Positions 49,692 through 58,700 of a DNA stretch of 60,958 bases are shown in pieces. The DNA comes from Myxococcota bacterium. GTDB taxonomy: Bacteria > Myxococcota_A > UBA9042 > DTJE01. A model generated the notes under the pieces. The model saw only the letters and a program-made list of their open reading frames with translations, did no database searches and was not told where the DNA came from. Positions within the stretch are counted from its first letter, which is position 1, and every line of letters starts with the position of its first letter. The stretch covers positions 1-60,958 of the forward strand of contig JAGOKF010000015.1 of NCBI GenBank assembly GCA_017994695.1, read 5' to 3'. A program made the position numbers and the translations under genes.

Positions 49692-50629
49692 TGGACGCGT
49701 CCCAGGCATCCTTCATCCAGATCCAGTTGCTGACGCTGCATCTTCGGCAGGCCGGGGGGCCGATGACCGTCCGGGAACTGGCCCGCCGCGCCCGCATGTC
49801 GGAGGATCAGGTCCGCCGCATGCTGGAGGACCTGGCGCTGGTTCGCGGCGACCCGAGCGTCTACGAGTACGTGGAAATCCTCCTGGATGGGGACATGGTC
49901 GAACTGGGACCGAACACCCAGGACGTGGAACTGGGCGCTCTGGTCCTTTCGCCGGGGGAGTTCCTGGCCCTGGTGCACGCGGTCCGGGAGGCGGAACAGG
50001 CGGGGCTGGGAATCACGATGAAGGCATGCATGCCGCTGCTTCGGCGCCTGGCGGGATCGGTCCGTCCGCGGGAGGACCTCCCGGTGGAGTTCCACCTGGA
50101 CGCCCTGGCCGACGAGTGGATCGCGGTTCGGGACGTCGCCATCCCGGGACGCCACGTCCTGGAACTGGATTACTGGACCGCCAGCCGGGACCGGGTCTCC
50201 CGCCGGAGGGAGGTCGTCCCCCTGCGCCTCCGGAACGACGGCGGATCCTGGTACCTGGAGGCCTGGTGCTTCGCCAGGCAGGAGAACCGGACGTTCCGGC
50301 TGGATCGAGTGATCGGGATGAGGGACACGGGGCGGGTTCACGCGGATCCGATCCCCGAGCGGGTCGCCGCTCCGCGGGGAGGGAAACGGGTGGCCCGGGT
50401 CCGGATCGACCCCGAGGTGGCCCCCTGGGCCCTGGAACGCATCCCGGGAGCCCATTCGCTTCCCGACGGTTCCGTCGAGGCGGTCATTCCCTTCTCCTCG
50501 GAGGTGCTTTTCGCGTCCTGGATCCTGTCCCTGTCGGGACATGCCAGGGTCCTGGATCCACCAGGCCTCCGGCGGCAGATCCGCCAGCGCCTCCGAAAAG
50601 CCTTCCTCCGCGACGGTTCCCCCATTTGA
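49691..50629 (+). CDS. WYL-domain transcriptional regulator, PafC-like
   Basis: A 312-residue product sharing one base with the stop of the first WYL gene. The N-terminal helix-turn-helix (about 5-60, IQLLTLHLRQAGGPMTVRELARRARMSEDQ) is of the PafC type. The WYL domain (about 140-230) has HVLELDYWTASRD, REVVPLRLRNDGGSWYLEAWCF and RTFRLDRVIGM, with the WCX domain at the end. It probably forms a heteromeric regulator with its upstream partner. The direct target is unknown; the divergent operon with a UvrD-family helicase is a candidate. Confidence 0.85.
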   Translation: MDASQASFIQIQLLTLHLRQAGGPMTVRELARRARMSEDQVRRMLEDLALVRGDPSVYEYVEILLDGDMVELGPNTQDVELGALVLSPGEFLALVHAVREAEQAGLGITMKACMPLLRRLAGSVRPREDLPVEFHLDALADEWIAVRDVAIPGRHVLELDYWTASRDRVSRRREVVPLRLRNDGGSWYLEAWCFARQENRTFRLDRVIGMRDTGRVHADPIPERVAAPRGGKRVARVRIDPEVAPWALERIPGAHSLPDGSVEAVIPFSSEVLFASWILSLSGHARVLDPPGLRRQIRQRLRKAFLRDGSPI

Positions 50630-50654
50630 CGCATCTCCATTCCTCGGCTAGGCT
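50626..50654 (+). promoter_or_regulatory. sigma-70 promoter for the TIGR04551-type gene
   Basis: TTGACG (50626-50631) overlaps the stop codon of the second WYL gene; a 17-base spacer and TAGGCT (50649-50654) follow. Confidence 0.55.
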
Positions 50655-50683
50655 CCCCTCGGCCATGATGGCGGGGAACAGGG

Positions 50684-52534
50684 ATGAATGGGACCCTCCG
50701 GTGGACCTGGGTCTTTCTCCTCGTCGCCGCGGTTGCCCGCGCCGAGACTCCCCCCCCGGAACCCCCGGACGCGACCTCTCCGGGAGGATCCGCCGAGGAG
50801 GCCCTTCCGGGTGTCGATGACCTCCTGGGCCGCCGGGCCGATGAAGCCGTCCGGGACTGGTCCGCCCTGCCACCCCGGGACCCGTCCCGCACCTTCCCCT
50901 GGTTCGAACACCACGGCTACTTCCGGCTGCGCATCGACGGCTACTGGCGCCCCCACCTGGGAACGGAGGCCATCGCGAACGGGACCACCGTGAACACCTC
51001 CGCCTACCGCCCGCCCCTGAACGCCAATGCGACGAACCAGGACCCGGGCCAGGACTGGATCGGCGGAGCCAACATGCGCCTGCGCTGGGCCCCCGTGCTC
51101 CACGTCTCGCCCCGGATCGAGGTCCAGGCCGAGGTGGACGTCCTGGACAACCTGGTGCTCGGCAGTACGCCGGACGCCGACCCCGACCGCGCCGACGCCC
51201 CCCTGCCCGTCTACTCCCGGAGCCAGGCCCCGGCCTCGGCCACCCGCATGGGGGGGCGCGACCCGGTCACGGTGAAGCAGGCGTTCGTGTCCTGGACGCC
51301 CTTCCTGCCCCCGGACGACCGGGGCTTCCTGCTGCGCCTGTCGGGGGGCCGCATGGCCCGGCAGTGGGGTCTGGGAATCCTGGAGAACGCCGGACGGGAC
51401 CTGGATTCCGACTACGGCACCTACCAGGACCGGGTGAATCTCCTGGCGCGAATCGGCGGGATCTACACGGAACTGGGGTACACCTGGGTGGCCTCGGGGC
51501 CCAACACGATGGACCCCTCGCAGCCCTACGGCGAAACCCACGACCTGTCCAACGCCGACGACGTCTGGGACCTCTCCCTGGCGATCTTCCGCCGCCCGGA
51601 CACCGACGCGGAAAAGCGGAAGCGGTACCGGGACCTCGTGGTGCTGAACCGCCCGGTGGTGGACGGCGGAGGATACCTGGTCTTCCGGCGCCAGAACCTG
51701 GACGTGAAGCCCGCGATGGACGGGTCCGTCACCGCGATGCCTTCGACTCCCTACGACGATGTCGCCCTGGAGAAGCGGAACGGCTGGATGCTGACCCCGG
51801 ACCTTTGGCTCCGCCTGGAATGGAAGCCGTCCCTGAAGGAGCACGTGCGCGTCGAGGTCGAGTTCGCGGGGGTCTTCGGCCACATCCAGAACGTGCCCCG
51901 CTTCCGGTACGATGCGGTGTCCTCATCCTGGCAGGCCGACGGGTCGGCACCGCTCGACATCCGTTCCTTCGGCGGGGCCCTGGAGGGGGAATACGTCCGG
52001 GGCCCGATCTCCACGGGACTCTACGCCGGGTTCGCGACCGGCACCGACGCCCCCTGGTGGGGCTGGCGGGATCGGAACAACGTCACCACCAACCGTGGCC
52101 TCCGATCCCTGCGGTCCTTTTACTTCCATCCCGACTACCGGGTGGACCAGATGCTGTTCCGGAACGTCGTCGGGACCGTCACGAACGCCTGGTACGTGAA
52201 GCCCTTCGTCCAGTACGACCTCTTCGAAGGGGACCAGGACGCCCTGGCGGGACGCCTGGAGGTCCTCTACGGCAGGGCCTTCCAGGCCAGGGCGACCCCC
52301 GGGGGCAAGGATCCGAACCTGGGCGTCGAACTGCTGGTCCGGCTCTTCTACGAAGAGAAGGGGGCCTTCTACGCGGGCCTGGACTGGGCGACCCTCTTCC
52401 CCTTCGACGGCCTGGACCTCCCGGCGACCTACGGCTGCCCCGAGGACGGCAGCGGCAACCCGACCGCCTGCCACGCCGCCCGGAACGCCCGCTGGTCGAT
52501 GGCGGTCCGGGGCCGGTTCGGGGTGATGTTCTGA
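50684..52534 (+). CDS. TIGR04551-type outer-membrane beta-barrel protein
   Basis: A 616-residue product. A signal peptide (about 1-21, ending ARA) is followed by a Pro/Gly/Glu-rich linker. The body is many antiparallel strands: GYFRLRIDGYWRPHLG, GANMRLRWAPVLHVSP, VTVKQAFVSWTPFLPP, RVNLLARIGGIYTELGY and others. The C-terminus is AVRGRFGVMF, with terminal Phe for BAM recognition. Two Cys (GCPEDG and ACHAA) sit in a late loop. It fits the TIGR04551 family, which is restricted to Myxococcota-like bacteria and of unknown transport role. It has its own promoter and is not in the pilin operon. Confidence 0.75.
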   Translation: MNGTLRWTWVFLLVAAVARAETPPPEPPDATSPGGSAEEALPGVDDLLGRRADEAVRDWSALPPRDPSRTFPWFEHHGYFRLRIDGYWRPHLGTEAIANGTTVNTSAYRPPLNANATNQDPGQDWIGGANMRLRWAPVLHVSPRIEVQAEVDVLDNLVLGSTPDADPDRADAPLPVYSRSQAPASATRMGGRDPVTVKQAFVSWTPFLPPDDRGFLLRLSGGRMARQWGLGILENAGRDLDSDYGTYQDRVNLLARIGGIYTELGYTWVASGPNTMDPSQPYGETHDLSNADDVWDLSLAIFRRPDTDAEKRKRYRDLVVLNRPVVDGGGYLVFRRQNLDVKPAMDGSVTAMPSTPYDDVALEKRNGWMLTPDLWLRLEWKPSLKEHVRVEVEFAGVFGHIQNVPRFRYDAVSSSWQADGSAPLDIRSFGGALEGEYVRGPISTGLYAGFATGTDAPWWGWRDRNNVTTNRGLRSLRSFYFHPDYRVDQMLFRNVVGTVTNAWYVKPFVQYDLFEGDQDALAGRLEVLYGRAFQARATPGGKDPNLGVELLVRLFYEEKGAFYAGLDWATLFPFDGLDLPATYGCPEDGSGNPTACHAARNARWSMAVRGRFGVMF

Positions 52535-52710
52535 CCTGTCTCCGTCGCAAGGATTTCCCCTCTGTGAATCGTTTGCACACCCATGGAGCGTCGGTTCGGT
52601 CGAATGTCGCTTTTTGGGCGTTTTTCCAGCACGTTGCAATCGAAGGAAGAATGCACTTTCGGGCACATTTATTGCAGGATGAAGCGCTGGGTTCCGGGAG
52701 GGAGTGGCCG
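52535..52710 (+). other. AT-rich upstream region of the minor-pilin operon
   Basis: This 176-base gap is clearly richer in A and T than its surroundings, with two T5 runs (near 52611 and 52621). TTGCA-like words occur at 52573, 52634 and 52672. It is the expected place for activator sites of a sigma-54 promoter. No gene is seen in it. Confidence 0.5.
52661..52676 (+). promoter_or_regulatory. sigma-54 promoter of the minor-pilin operon
   Basis: GGGCAC-ATTTA-TTGCA: it matches the consensus TGGCAC-N5-TTGCA at every position except the first T. GG (52662-52663) and GC (52674-52675) have the exact 12-base spacing. Transcription would begin near 52687, 24 bases before the first pilin gene. In Myxococcus and Geobacter, pilin genes are sigma-54 dependent through PilR. 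Confidence 0.8.
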
Positions 52711-53313
52711 ATGAACCATCGCGTTCCGGCAACCGGTTTCACGCTGGTGGAACTGATGGTGACGGTGGCGATGATCGGCGTGCTGGCCGTCATCGCGATC
52801 CCCTCGGTGATGGAGGCCATGCAGAAACGGGAGGTGGTCCAGGCGTCCCAGGCGGCCCTGGACCTGGTGGAGTACGCCCGGGTCCAGGCGGCAGCCCGGA
52901 ATCGCGCCTACGCGTTGCGCGTGAGCGTGGCCTCGGGCGGCACGGCGGGGGGCCGCATCCAGTTGTGGGAGAACACGACCTCCTCCTGCTTCGGGTTCAA
53001 CGCCGCCGGCCCCGGTGGCGAAACGTCCCGGATGGTGCGGGAACTGGACCTGTCGGCCTCCTATCCCACCGTCGTGCTGTTCGAGGTCCAACCCCAGGAC
53101 CTGCCCAATTCTCCGCTCTGCATCAAGCCCGACGGCCGGGTCTTCCAGGTGGTGAACGATGCCACCGCGGTGATCATCCCGTCGGGGGACAACTTCGCCG
53201 GCGGGGATGCCCGGATCCGGTTCCAGCGGCTGAACAAGATCGGGCGAAGGGAGGGGCCGGTCCACGCGCTGGCCATCCCCTTCAATGGGCTTGCACGGGT
53301 GGTGGTGGAATGA
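52711..53313 (+). CDS. minor pseudopilin, FimU/GspH type
   Basis: A 200-residue product; GGGAGGGAG lies before the ATG at 52711. The prepilin leader is short (MNHRVPATG), followed by the peptidase site G|FTLVELMVTVAMIGVLAVIAI with Glu at position 5. The globular part has 3 Cys and matches the FimU/GspH pattern (KREVVQASQAALDLVEYARVQAAARN). Minor pilins prime pilus assembly. First gene of the pilV-pilW-pilX-pilY1-like operon behind the sigma-54 promoter. Confidence 0.85.
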   Translation: MNHRVPATGFTLVELMVTVAMIGVLAVIAIPSVMEAMQKREVVQASQAALDLVEYARVQAAARNRAYALRVSVASGGTAGGRIQLWENTTSSCFGFNAAGPGGETSRMVRELDLSASYPTVVLFEVQPQDLPNSPLCIKPDGRVFQVVNDATAVIIPSGDNFAGGDARIRFQRLNKIGRREGPVHALAIPFNGLARVVVE

Positions 53314-53975
53314 CGTCGTTCCGGTGTGATTCCAGGTTGTCCACCGGGGTCCGGGGGACCGGTCCGGCCGGACGCGCCCTCCGGGGATACACCCTCATCG
53401 AGGTGCTGGTCGTGATCGCGGTCACGGTGGTGGGCTTCCTGGCCCTGACCCACCTCCAGACCTCGGTGCTGAAGGCCAACGAGAACGCATGGAACATGAC
53501 GGGAGCAGTCCGCCTGGCCACCCACGTCCAGGAAACGATCCGATCCGAGGCCCTGCGGTGGTACAACGACACCTACAACGGCGCCGGCGGCGTCGCACAG
53601 AACGACTTCCTCTACCTCCGGTGGGTCGGGCCGCCCAACCTCAACGGCACCTCGGGATGGCGTTCCGCGGGCTTCTACCCCGACGGGACCCCCTTTGCCC
53701 TGGTGAACCAGGTGGGGATCCAGCCGGCCTGGGACGCCGGCGTGCTGCGCCACGTTCCCGGGAACCGGAACGCCCGCTACTGCGTGGAGTACCGGCTGAC
53801 CTGGCTTGTCCCGGACTTCCTGATCCGCTCCGAGGTCCGGGTGCTCTGGCCCCGACCGGGTGCCCGTGCGGGGCTCTACGACTCCTGCCCGGCCGACATG
53901 GTGAACCACCCGGAGGACGTGTTTTCCATCACGATCCCTGCAACGGTGATGAAGAATGTCTTCGTGTCTCCATGA
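53310..53975 (+). CDS. pilV: minor pilin, PilV type
   Basis: A 221-residue product overlapping the first pilin gene by ATGA. A 26-residue leader ends at G|YTLIEVLVVIAVTVVGFLALTHLQ, with Glu5 present. The globular domain shows the PilV features of a Cys in CVEYRLTWLVPD and a late Cys in YDSCPADM. It should sit at the pilus tip with PilW and PilX and help present PilY1. Start choice is supported by the overlap. Confidence 0.82.
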   Translation: MTSFRCDSRLSTGVRGTGPAGRALRGYTLIEVLVVIAVTVVGFLALTHLQTSVLKANENAWNMTGAVRLATHVQETIRSEALRWYNDTYNGAGGVAQNDFLYLRWVGPPNLNGTSGWRSAGFYPDGTPFALVNQVGIQPAWDAGVLRHVPGNRNARYCVEYRLTWLVPDFLIRSEVRVLWPRPGARAGLYDSCPADMVNHPEDVFSITIPATVMKNVFVSP

Positions 53976-55122
53976 ACTCGGGACGCCCCGTCGCGGGAAG
54001 TCCCGATCCCGTCTTCCCGGCCAGGCGGGCCTGACCCTGCTGGAGGTCCTGATCGCCGGGGCCGTGTCGATGATCCTGATCGTGTCGGTGTACGCGGTCT
54101 ACTCTGCCAGCAGCCGGGGCTACCAGGTCCATCGCCAGGTCCTGGGCGCCCAGCAGCAGGCCCGCTTCGGGTTGGACCAGTTGATCCGGGACGTGTCCCT
54201 GGCCGGCTTCCTGGGGACTCCCGATTCCCAGGCCGACCCCAACGTCTGTCCCAAGCCCGCGGGAAGGCTCCGGGGCATCGTCATCCAGGAAGGGGGACCC
54301 GCCAACGGAAACCCCAGGCTGTTCCCCCAGTCGGTCACCCTCTTCGGGGCCTTCTGGAGCCAGGTCATCTATTTCTCCGAGAGCGCCGTCGGGAACCAGG
54401 TGGTGCTCCAGGCCGGCGCCACCGGGGCCCCCTTCCCGGCCAACGAGGACGAGTTCAATCGCATCTTCGCCCCGGGGCGCTTCCTCCGGCTCGTCAATGC
54501 CGACCAGTTCGAGATGTACCTGCCGATCCAGTCGAGCAATTTCCAGAACCGCCTGATCACCCTCCAGTCGCCTCTGCCCACGGCGGTGCCCCCGGACTTC
54601 TGCGGAGTCCAGGGCCTCGGGGTCGGCCTGGAGGTCAACGTGGTGGGCTACGTCCGCTATTCCCTGCAACTGGACCCTGGCGAGCGGGGCAAGGTGGACC
54701 TGGTCCGGGAGGAGATCGACGGTTCGGACCCCGCCCTGGCCCGGGTCCTTCCCCGCTCGGCCGTCAGGGTGGCCGAGTACGTCGCCGACCTGGCCTTCCT
54801 GGACTTCACGCTGGACGTGGACCGCACCCGGCGTCAGCCGACGATCCAGGTCCTGGCCACCCTGGAGGACCTCCAGGCCACCGGCAACCAGCTGCTGGAC
54901 CTGAGCGACGCCGCCCGGCCCCAGGACCTCCGGGCCCTGACCGTGATGCTGACCACCCGGACCCAGGAGGAGGACGAGGCCTTCCCCTTCGTGGCCCGGG
55001 CCACCCGGAACGATCCCCTGGACTCCTACGAGGTGGATCCCGCGATGCGGGGATCGGCCCGGACGGTGACGATGGCCCAGAGGGTGACCCTGCCCTCCTT
55101 CGCCGTGAGGAACGTGAAATGA
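53956..55122 (+). CDS. pilW: minor pilin, PilW type
   Basis: A 388-residue product; its ATG at 53956 lies 20 bases inside pilV. The leader ends at AG|LTLLEVLIAGAVSMILIVSVYAVY, with Glu5 present. It has the larger C-terminal domain usual for PilW (RFGLDQLIRDVSLAGFLG after the helix, then repeated beta segments), and the family-typical VADLAFLDFTLDVD near the end. Part of the tip-complex operon. Confidence 0.82.
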   Translation: MSSCLHELGTPRRGKSRSRLPGQAGLTLLEVLIAGAVSMILIVSVYAVYSASSRGYQVHRQVLGAQQQARFGLDQLIRDVSLAGFLGTPDSQADPNVCPKPAGRLRGIVIQEGGPANGNPRLFPQSVTLFGAFWSQVIYFSESAVGNQVVLQAGATGAPFPANEDEFNRIFAPGRFLRLVNADQFEMYLPIQSSNFQNRLITLQSPLPTAVPPDFCGVQGLGVGLEVNVVGYVRYSLQLDPGERGKVDLVREEIDGSDPALARVLPRSAVRVAEYVADLAFLDFTLDVDRTRRQPTIQVLATLEDLQATGNQLLDLSDAARPQDLRALTVMLTTRTQEEDEAFPFVARATRNDPLDSYEVDPAMRGSARTVTMAQRVTLPSFAVRNVK

Positions 55123-55709
55123 GGCAGGACTCCAGGTGCCGACTCTCCACCCGGCCGGCCCCGGCACGACAGGAGGCCGGGTACATCCTGATCGTCGCGA
55201 TGCTGGTGCTGCTGGCCCTGACCAGCCTCGGGATCGCGGCCATCGAGGTGGCGTCGAATCACCTGAATCTCACCGGGAGCGCCCGCATCGCCCACGTCGC
55301 CCGGACCATCGCGGCCTCGGGCGCCGAGGGAACGATGGCCTTCGCGGGCATGAATCCCTCGGGATTCACCCAGTTCGTCGCCGCCCAGAACGGCGTGGTC
55401 CAGATGCGGGACCTCTCGGCGAACTTCTATGACACCTCCACGAACGGCAGCGGGTCCTTCGGGCGGGAGGCGGTCACGATGAACACGGCATTCTGGCAGA
55501 GCCGGATGACCTCTGCGGTGACGACCCACCGGGCCCCGGGGTTCCAGGTCGGCGAGTACTGCTTCCGGCGCTACATCTCGGAGACGCAGTCCGTCTTCCG
55601 GAACGACCTTGCCCCGGGGAGCCAGAACGCGGAAACCCTGACGCTGGACCGGAACGCCCAGGCCCGGGCGATGGCGGCGATCTTCGTCGGGCCCGTGGGC
55701 TGCCCATGA
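55119..55709 (+). CDS. pilX: minor pilin-like protein, PilX type
   Basis: A 196-residue product overlapping pilW by ATGA. The N-terminus EAG|YILIVAMLVLLALTSLGI fits the PilX N-domain, which lacks the Glu5 of the other pilins. Then EVASNHLNLTGSARIAHVARTIAASGAEG is a continuing helix. Two Cys are in the globular part. PilX-like proteins complete the minor-pilin tip complex. It overlaps the pilY1 start by ATGA. Confidence 0.78.
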   Translation: MRQDSRCRLSTRPAPARQEAGYILIVAMLVLLALTSLGIAAIEVASNHLNLTGSARIAHVARTIAASGAEGTMAFAGMNPSGFTQFVAAQNGVVQMRDLSANFYDTSTNGSGSFGREAVTMNTAFWQSRMTSAVTTHRAPGFQVGEYCFRRYISETQSVFRNDLAPGSQNAETLTLDRNAQARAMAAIFVGPVGCP

Positions 55710-58700
55710 GGAGGGCCATGAGTTCACGCCTCCGGACCCCACCCTGTCTCTGGCCGCCTCTCCTGGCGGTCCTCCTGGTTCCCCTGGCCTCCCGGGGCCA
55801 GTCCCTCCCGGCCCACGAGGTGAAGCCCATCGTGCTGATCCTGCTGGACACCTCGGGGTCCATGGAATACGACGCCGACCAGCCCGGGGTCGAGACCGGC
55901 GACAACGACGGATCCCTGACACCGCCCACCTGCGCGGGAGTCGGCAACTCCGGGAAGAGCCGGTACATCGTGGCCACGGAGGTCCTCACGGGCACCTTCG
56001 GCGACTACCAGTGCGTCCTCGAGGACCGTTCCAACAACTCGGTTCCCCCGTGTCCGCGGGAGGACTGTCCCTACCCGGTGCCCCACGTCGTTCCCCTGGG
56101 AACCCAGGCCGCTGACGGCCTGATCGATCGCAATGCCTACGACTTCAAGTTCGGCGTGATGACCTTCGACACGAAGGCCTCCCCGGCCACCAACGAGAAC
56201 GGCGGCTACTCCTACGGTCCCGAGCAGGGCGTCAACTACGGCGCCCGGAACGCCACCGCGCCCACGGGGCCGATGGTGACTCCCAGCGCGTCGGACGACC
56301 CGGCGGACGTCTTCGCACGGAACCAGGAGGTCCAGGCCTCGATCCGGTCGGCCATCCCGGTCGGGGGAACCCCCATCGCCCCGCTGCTCTATGACGCCCG
56401 CTACTTCTTCCAGAGCGATCCCTCCATCCTGAACGACCCCTTCCGGACCTGCCGCCCGAAGAGCGTGGTCCTGATCACCGACGGCCGGGCGAACCTGGGG
56501 GAGGGTTCCAATCCCTACCAGGATTCGGTCCGGGAGGCCCAGATGCTCCGGGACATGGGCGTATCGGTCTACGTCATCGGCTTCAAGCTGGCCGACGGCG
56601 TCAGCAGCCTGGCCGAGGCCATCGCCACCAACAACGGAAGCCTGGACCTGCCCTACTTCCGGGCCGACAACAGCGTGGACCTCGTGAAGGCCTTTTCCCA
56701 GATCCTCGGGAACCTGGCCGTCGCCACCCAGTCCCGGACCCGGGTCGTCGTCACCTCCGAGACGGGCAATCCCCTGGACGTCCAGTACCAGTTCAACGCG
56801 GCCCACGGCAAGGTCCCCTACCCCGGAGGGTCGGGATTCGTCCCGGGCCTGCGCCAGGGGATCATCGAGCGTTCGGTGTACCAGTGCGGCGTCAACGAGG
56901 CCCGGCCCAACGAGGCGGGACTGGCCCTGGTGCAGCGGATTTCGGACCTCCTGAACGCCCGGCAGGACACCGACCGGGACCTGTTCACCTGGATCGGGGG
57001 CGTCCGGGAGCGCTTCGAGGCCCAGAACCCGAACCTGACGGCCGCCGCCCTGGGAGCCCCCGCACCGGGGCAGCCCGTCCCCGATTTCAGCCGGGATCCC
57101 CTCACGGGTCTGTGCCGCAGCGGCTTCCTGTCGGGATCCTACGACCAGAAGATCGCCGCCTGGCGCCAGAACCTGATCGACTACGTCCGGGCCGCCGATG
57201 CCTCCTGCCGGGCCGGCTACAAGACCGGGGCCAGCGACCACGGCTCCCCGGTGATCCAGGGGAGGCTCCAGGACATGGACCTGATGATCCCCTCCTTCCG
57301 GCTCTTCCGGGACCAGATCGCGACCCGGGACGTGGTCCTCTACCTTCCGACCCACGACGGGATCCTGCACGCCTTCCGGGTGGACCGCCCCAACGGGGCC
57401 GTGGAGGACCCGGACTGGGGCCGGGAACTGTGGGGGTTCATCCCCAATCACCTGCTGACCTCCCTCCAGCAACTGCCCGACGGAAAGCGGACGGTCCTCG
57501 ACGGGTCCCCCGTCCTGAAGGACATCATCCTGAGCCGGACCCGTTCCACGCTGGACACCGAGTCGGCATCGGCCTGGCGATCCATCCTGCTCGTCGGCGA
57601 CCGGGAGGGCGGCCGGGGCCTGTCGGCCCTGGACGTCACCGACAACCGGCGGGACTACTGGCAGGTGCTCTGGGAGGTCTCGGCGACAAAAGGCCGATGC
57701 CTAGCCGGCTTCCCCACCTGCAATCCCGGCGGACCGGCGCTGTTCCAGAACGACTTCAGCCTCCTGGGCTGGTCCTTCGGCAGGCCAGAGATGGGCGTGG
57801 TGCAGGTCTGCCCCGGGGGCGCCTCCTCCTGCCTCCAGGGCAACCTCGAGGAGGTGGCCGTCGCGGTGGTTCCCGGGGGCAGCGGCAAGGACCTCGCCGC
57901 CGGATCCGGCCGGGTCCTGTACGTGATCCGCCTGGACACCGGGGAGAAGATGGCGGAGTTCCGCAGCGGGCAGGCCAACGTGGACTCGTCCTGTGCCGGG
58001 ACGAACCAGTCGATCGACTCCGACCTCGTGGGGAACGTCACCTGTTTCAGCACGTTCCCGGGCACCTACCTGTCCCGCTGCTTCGTCGGGGACAAGGCGG
58101 GACGCCTGTGGCGCCTGGAGATCGGGTCCCCGGGGATCCCGAACTGGAACCTGGCCCTCTTCTACGATCCCTACGCCTCGATCTCCCCCCTACCGGCCCT
58201 GGACGATCCCCGCCGCGCGCCGGCCTACGAGGCCCCTTCCGTGGCGATCCAGCCCGGGACGGGCCGCCTGGTCATCGTCTACGGCGCCGGGGACATGGAC
58301 CACCTGGACGACACCACCCAGATCTCCTTCGTGGCGAGCCTCCAGGAGTCCATCGAGCAGTGGCCCTTGACCCCCGTCCCCGACCGGACCTGTTCCCCCT
58401 GGAACGACGACGTCTGCCGGAAGGTCCATGCGGGCCGTGGCATGCAGGTGGGCCCCACGGTGCTCTGGAAGAAGTTCCTCGGCTACGACGCCTCCTGGAA
58501 CCTCGAGCCCGGATCGCTGCCCGGGGAGCGCCTGATGGGCGCCCCGGTCATCTTCGGCAGCGGCGCCTATTTCACGACCTTCACCCCCTCCCTGGACAAC
58601 CCCTGCCTGGCAGGCATCGGCCGGATCTACGGGGCCGTCTTCGACCGGCACGACGCGACCTGCCAGGACCTCGTGGGCCTGCTGCCGGACCCGAACGATC

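Noticed and set aside
52621-52640. Second sigma-54 site (CCAGCACGTTGCAA)
   Set aside because: The spacing between GCAC and TTGC is 1-2 bases, not 5.
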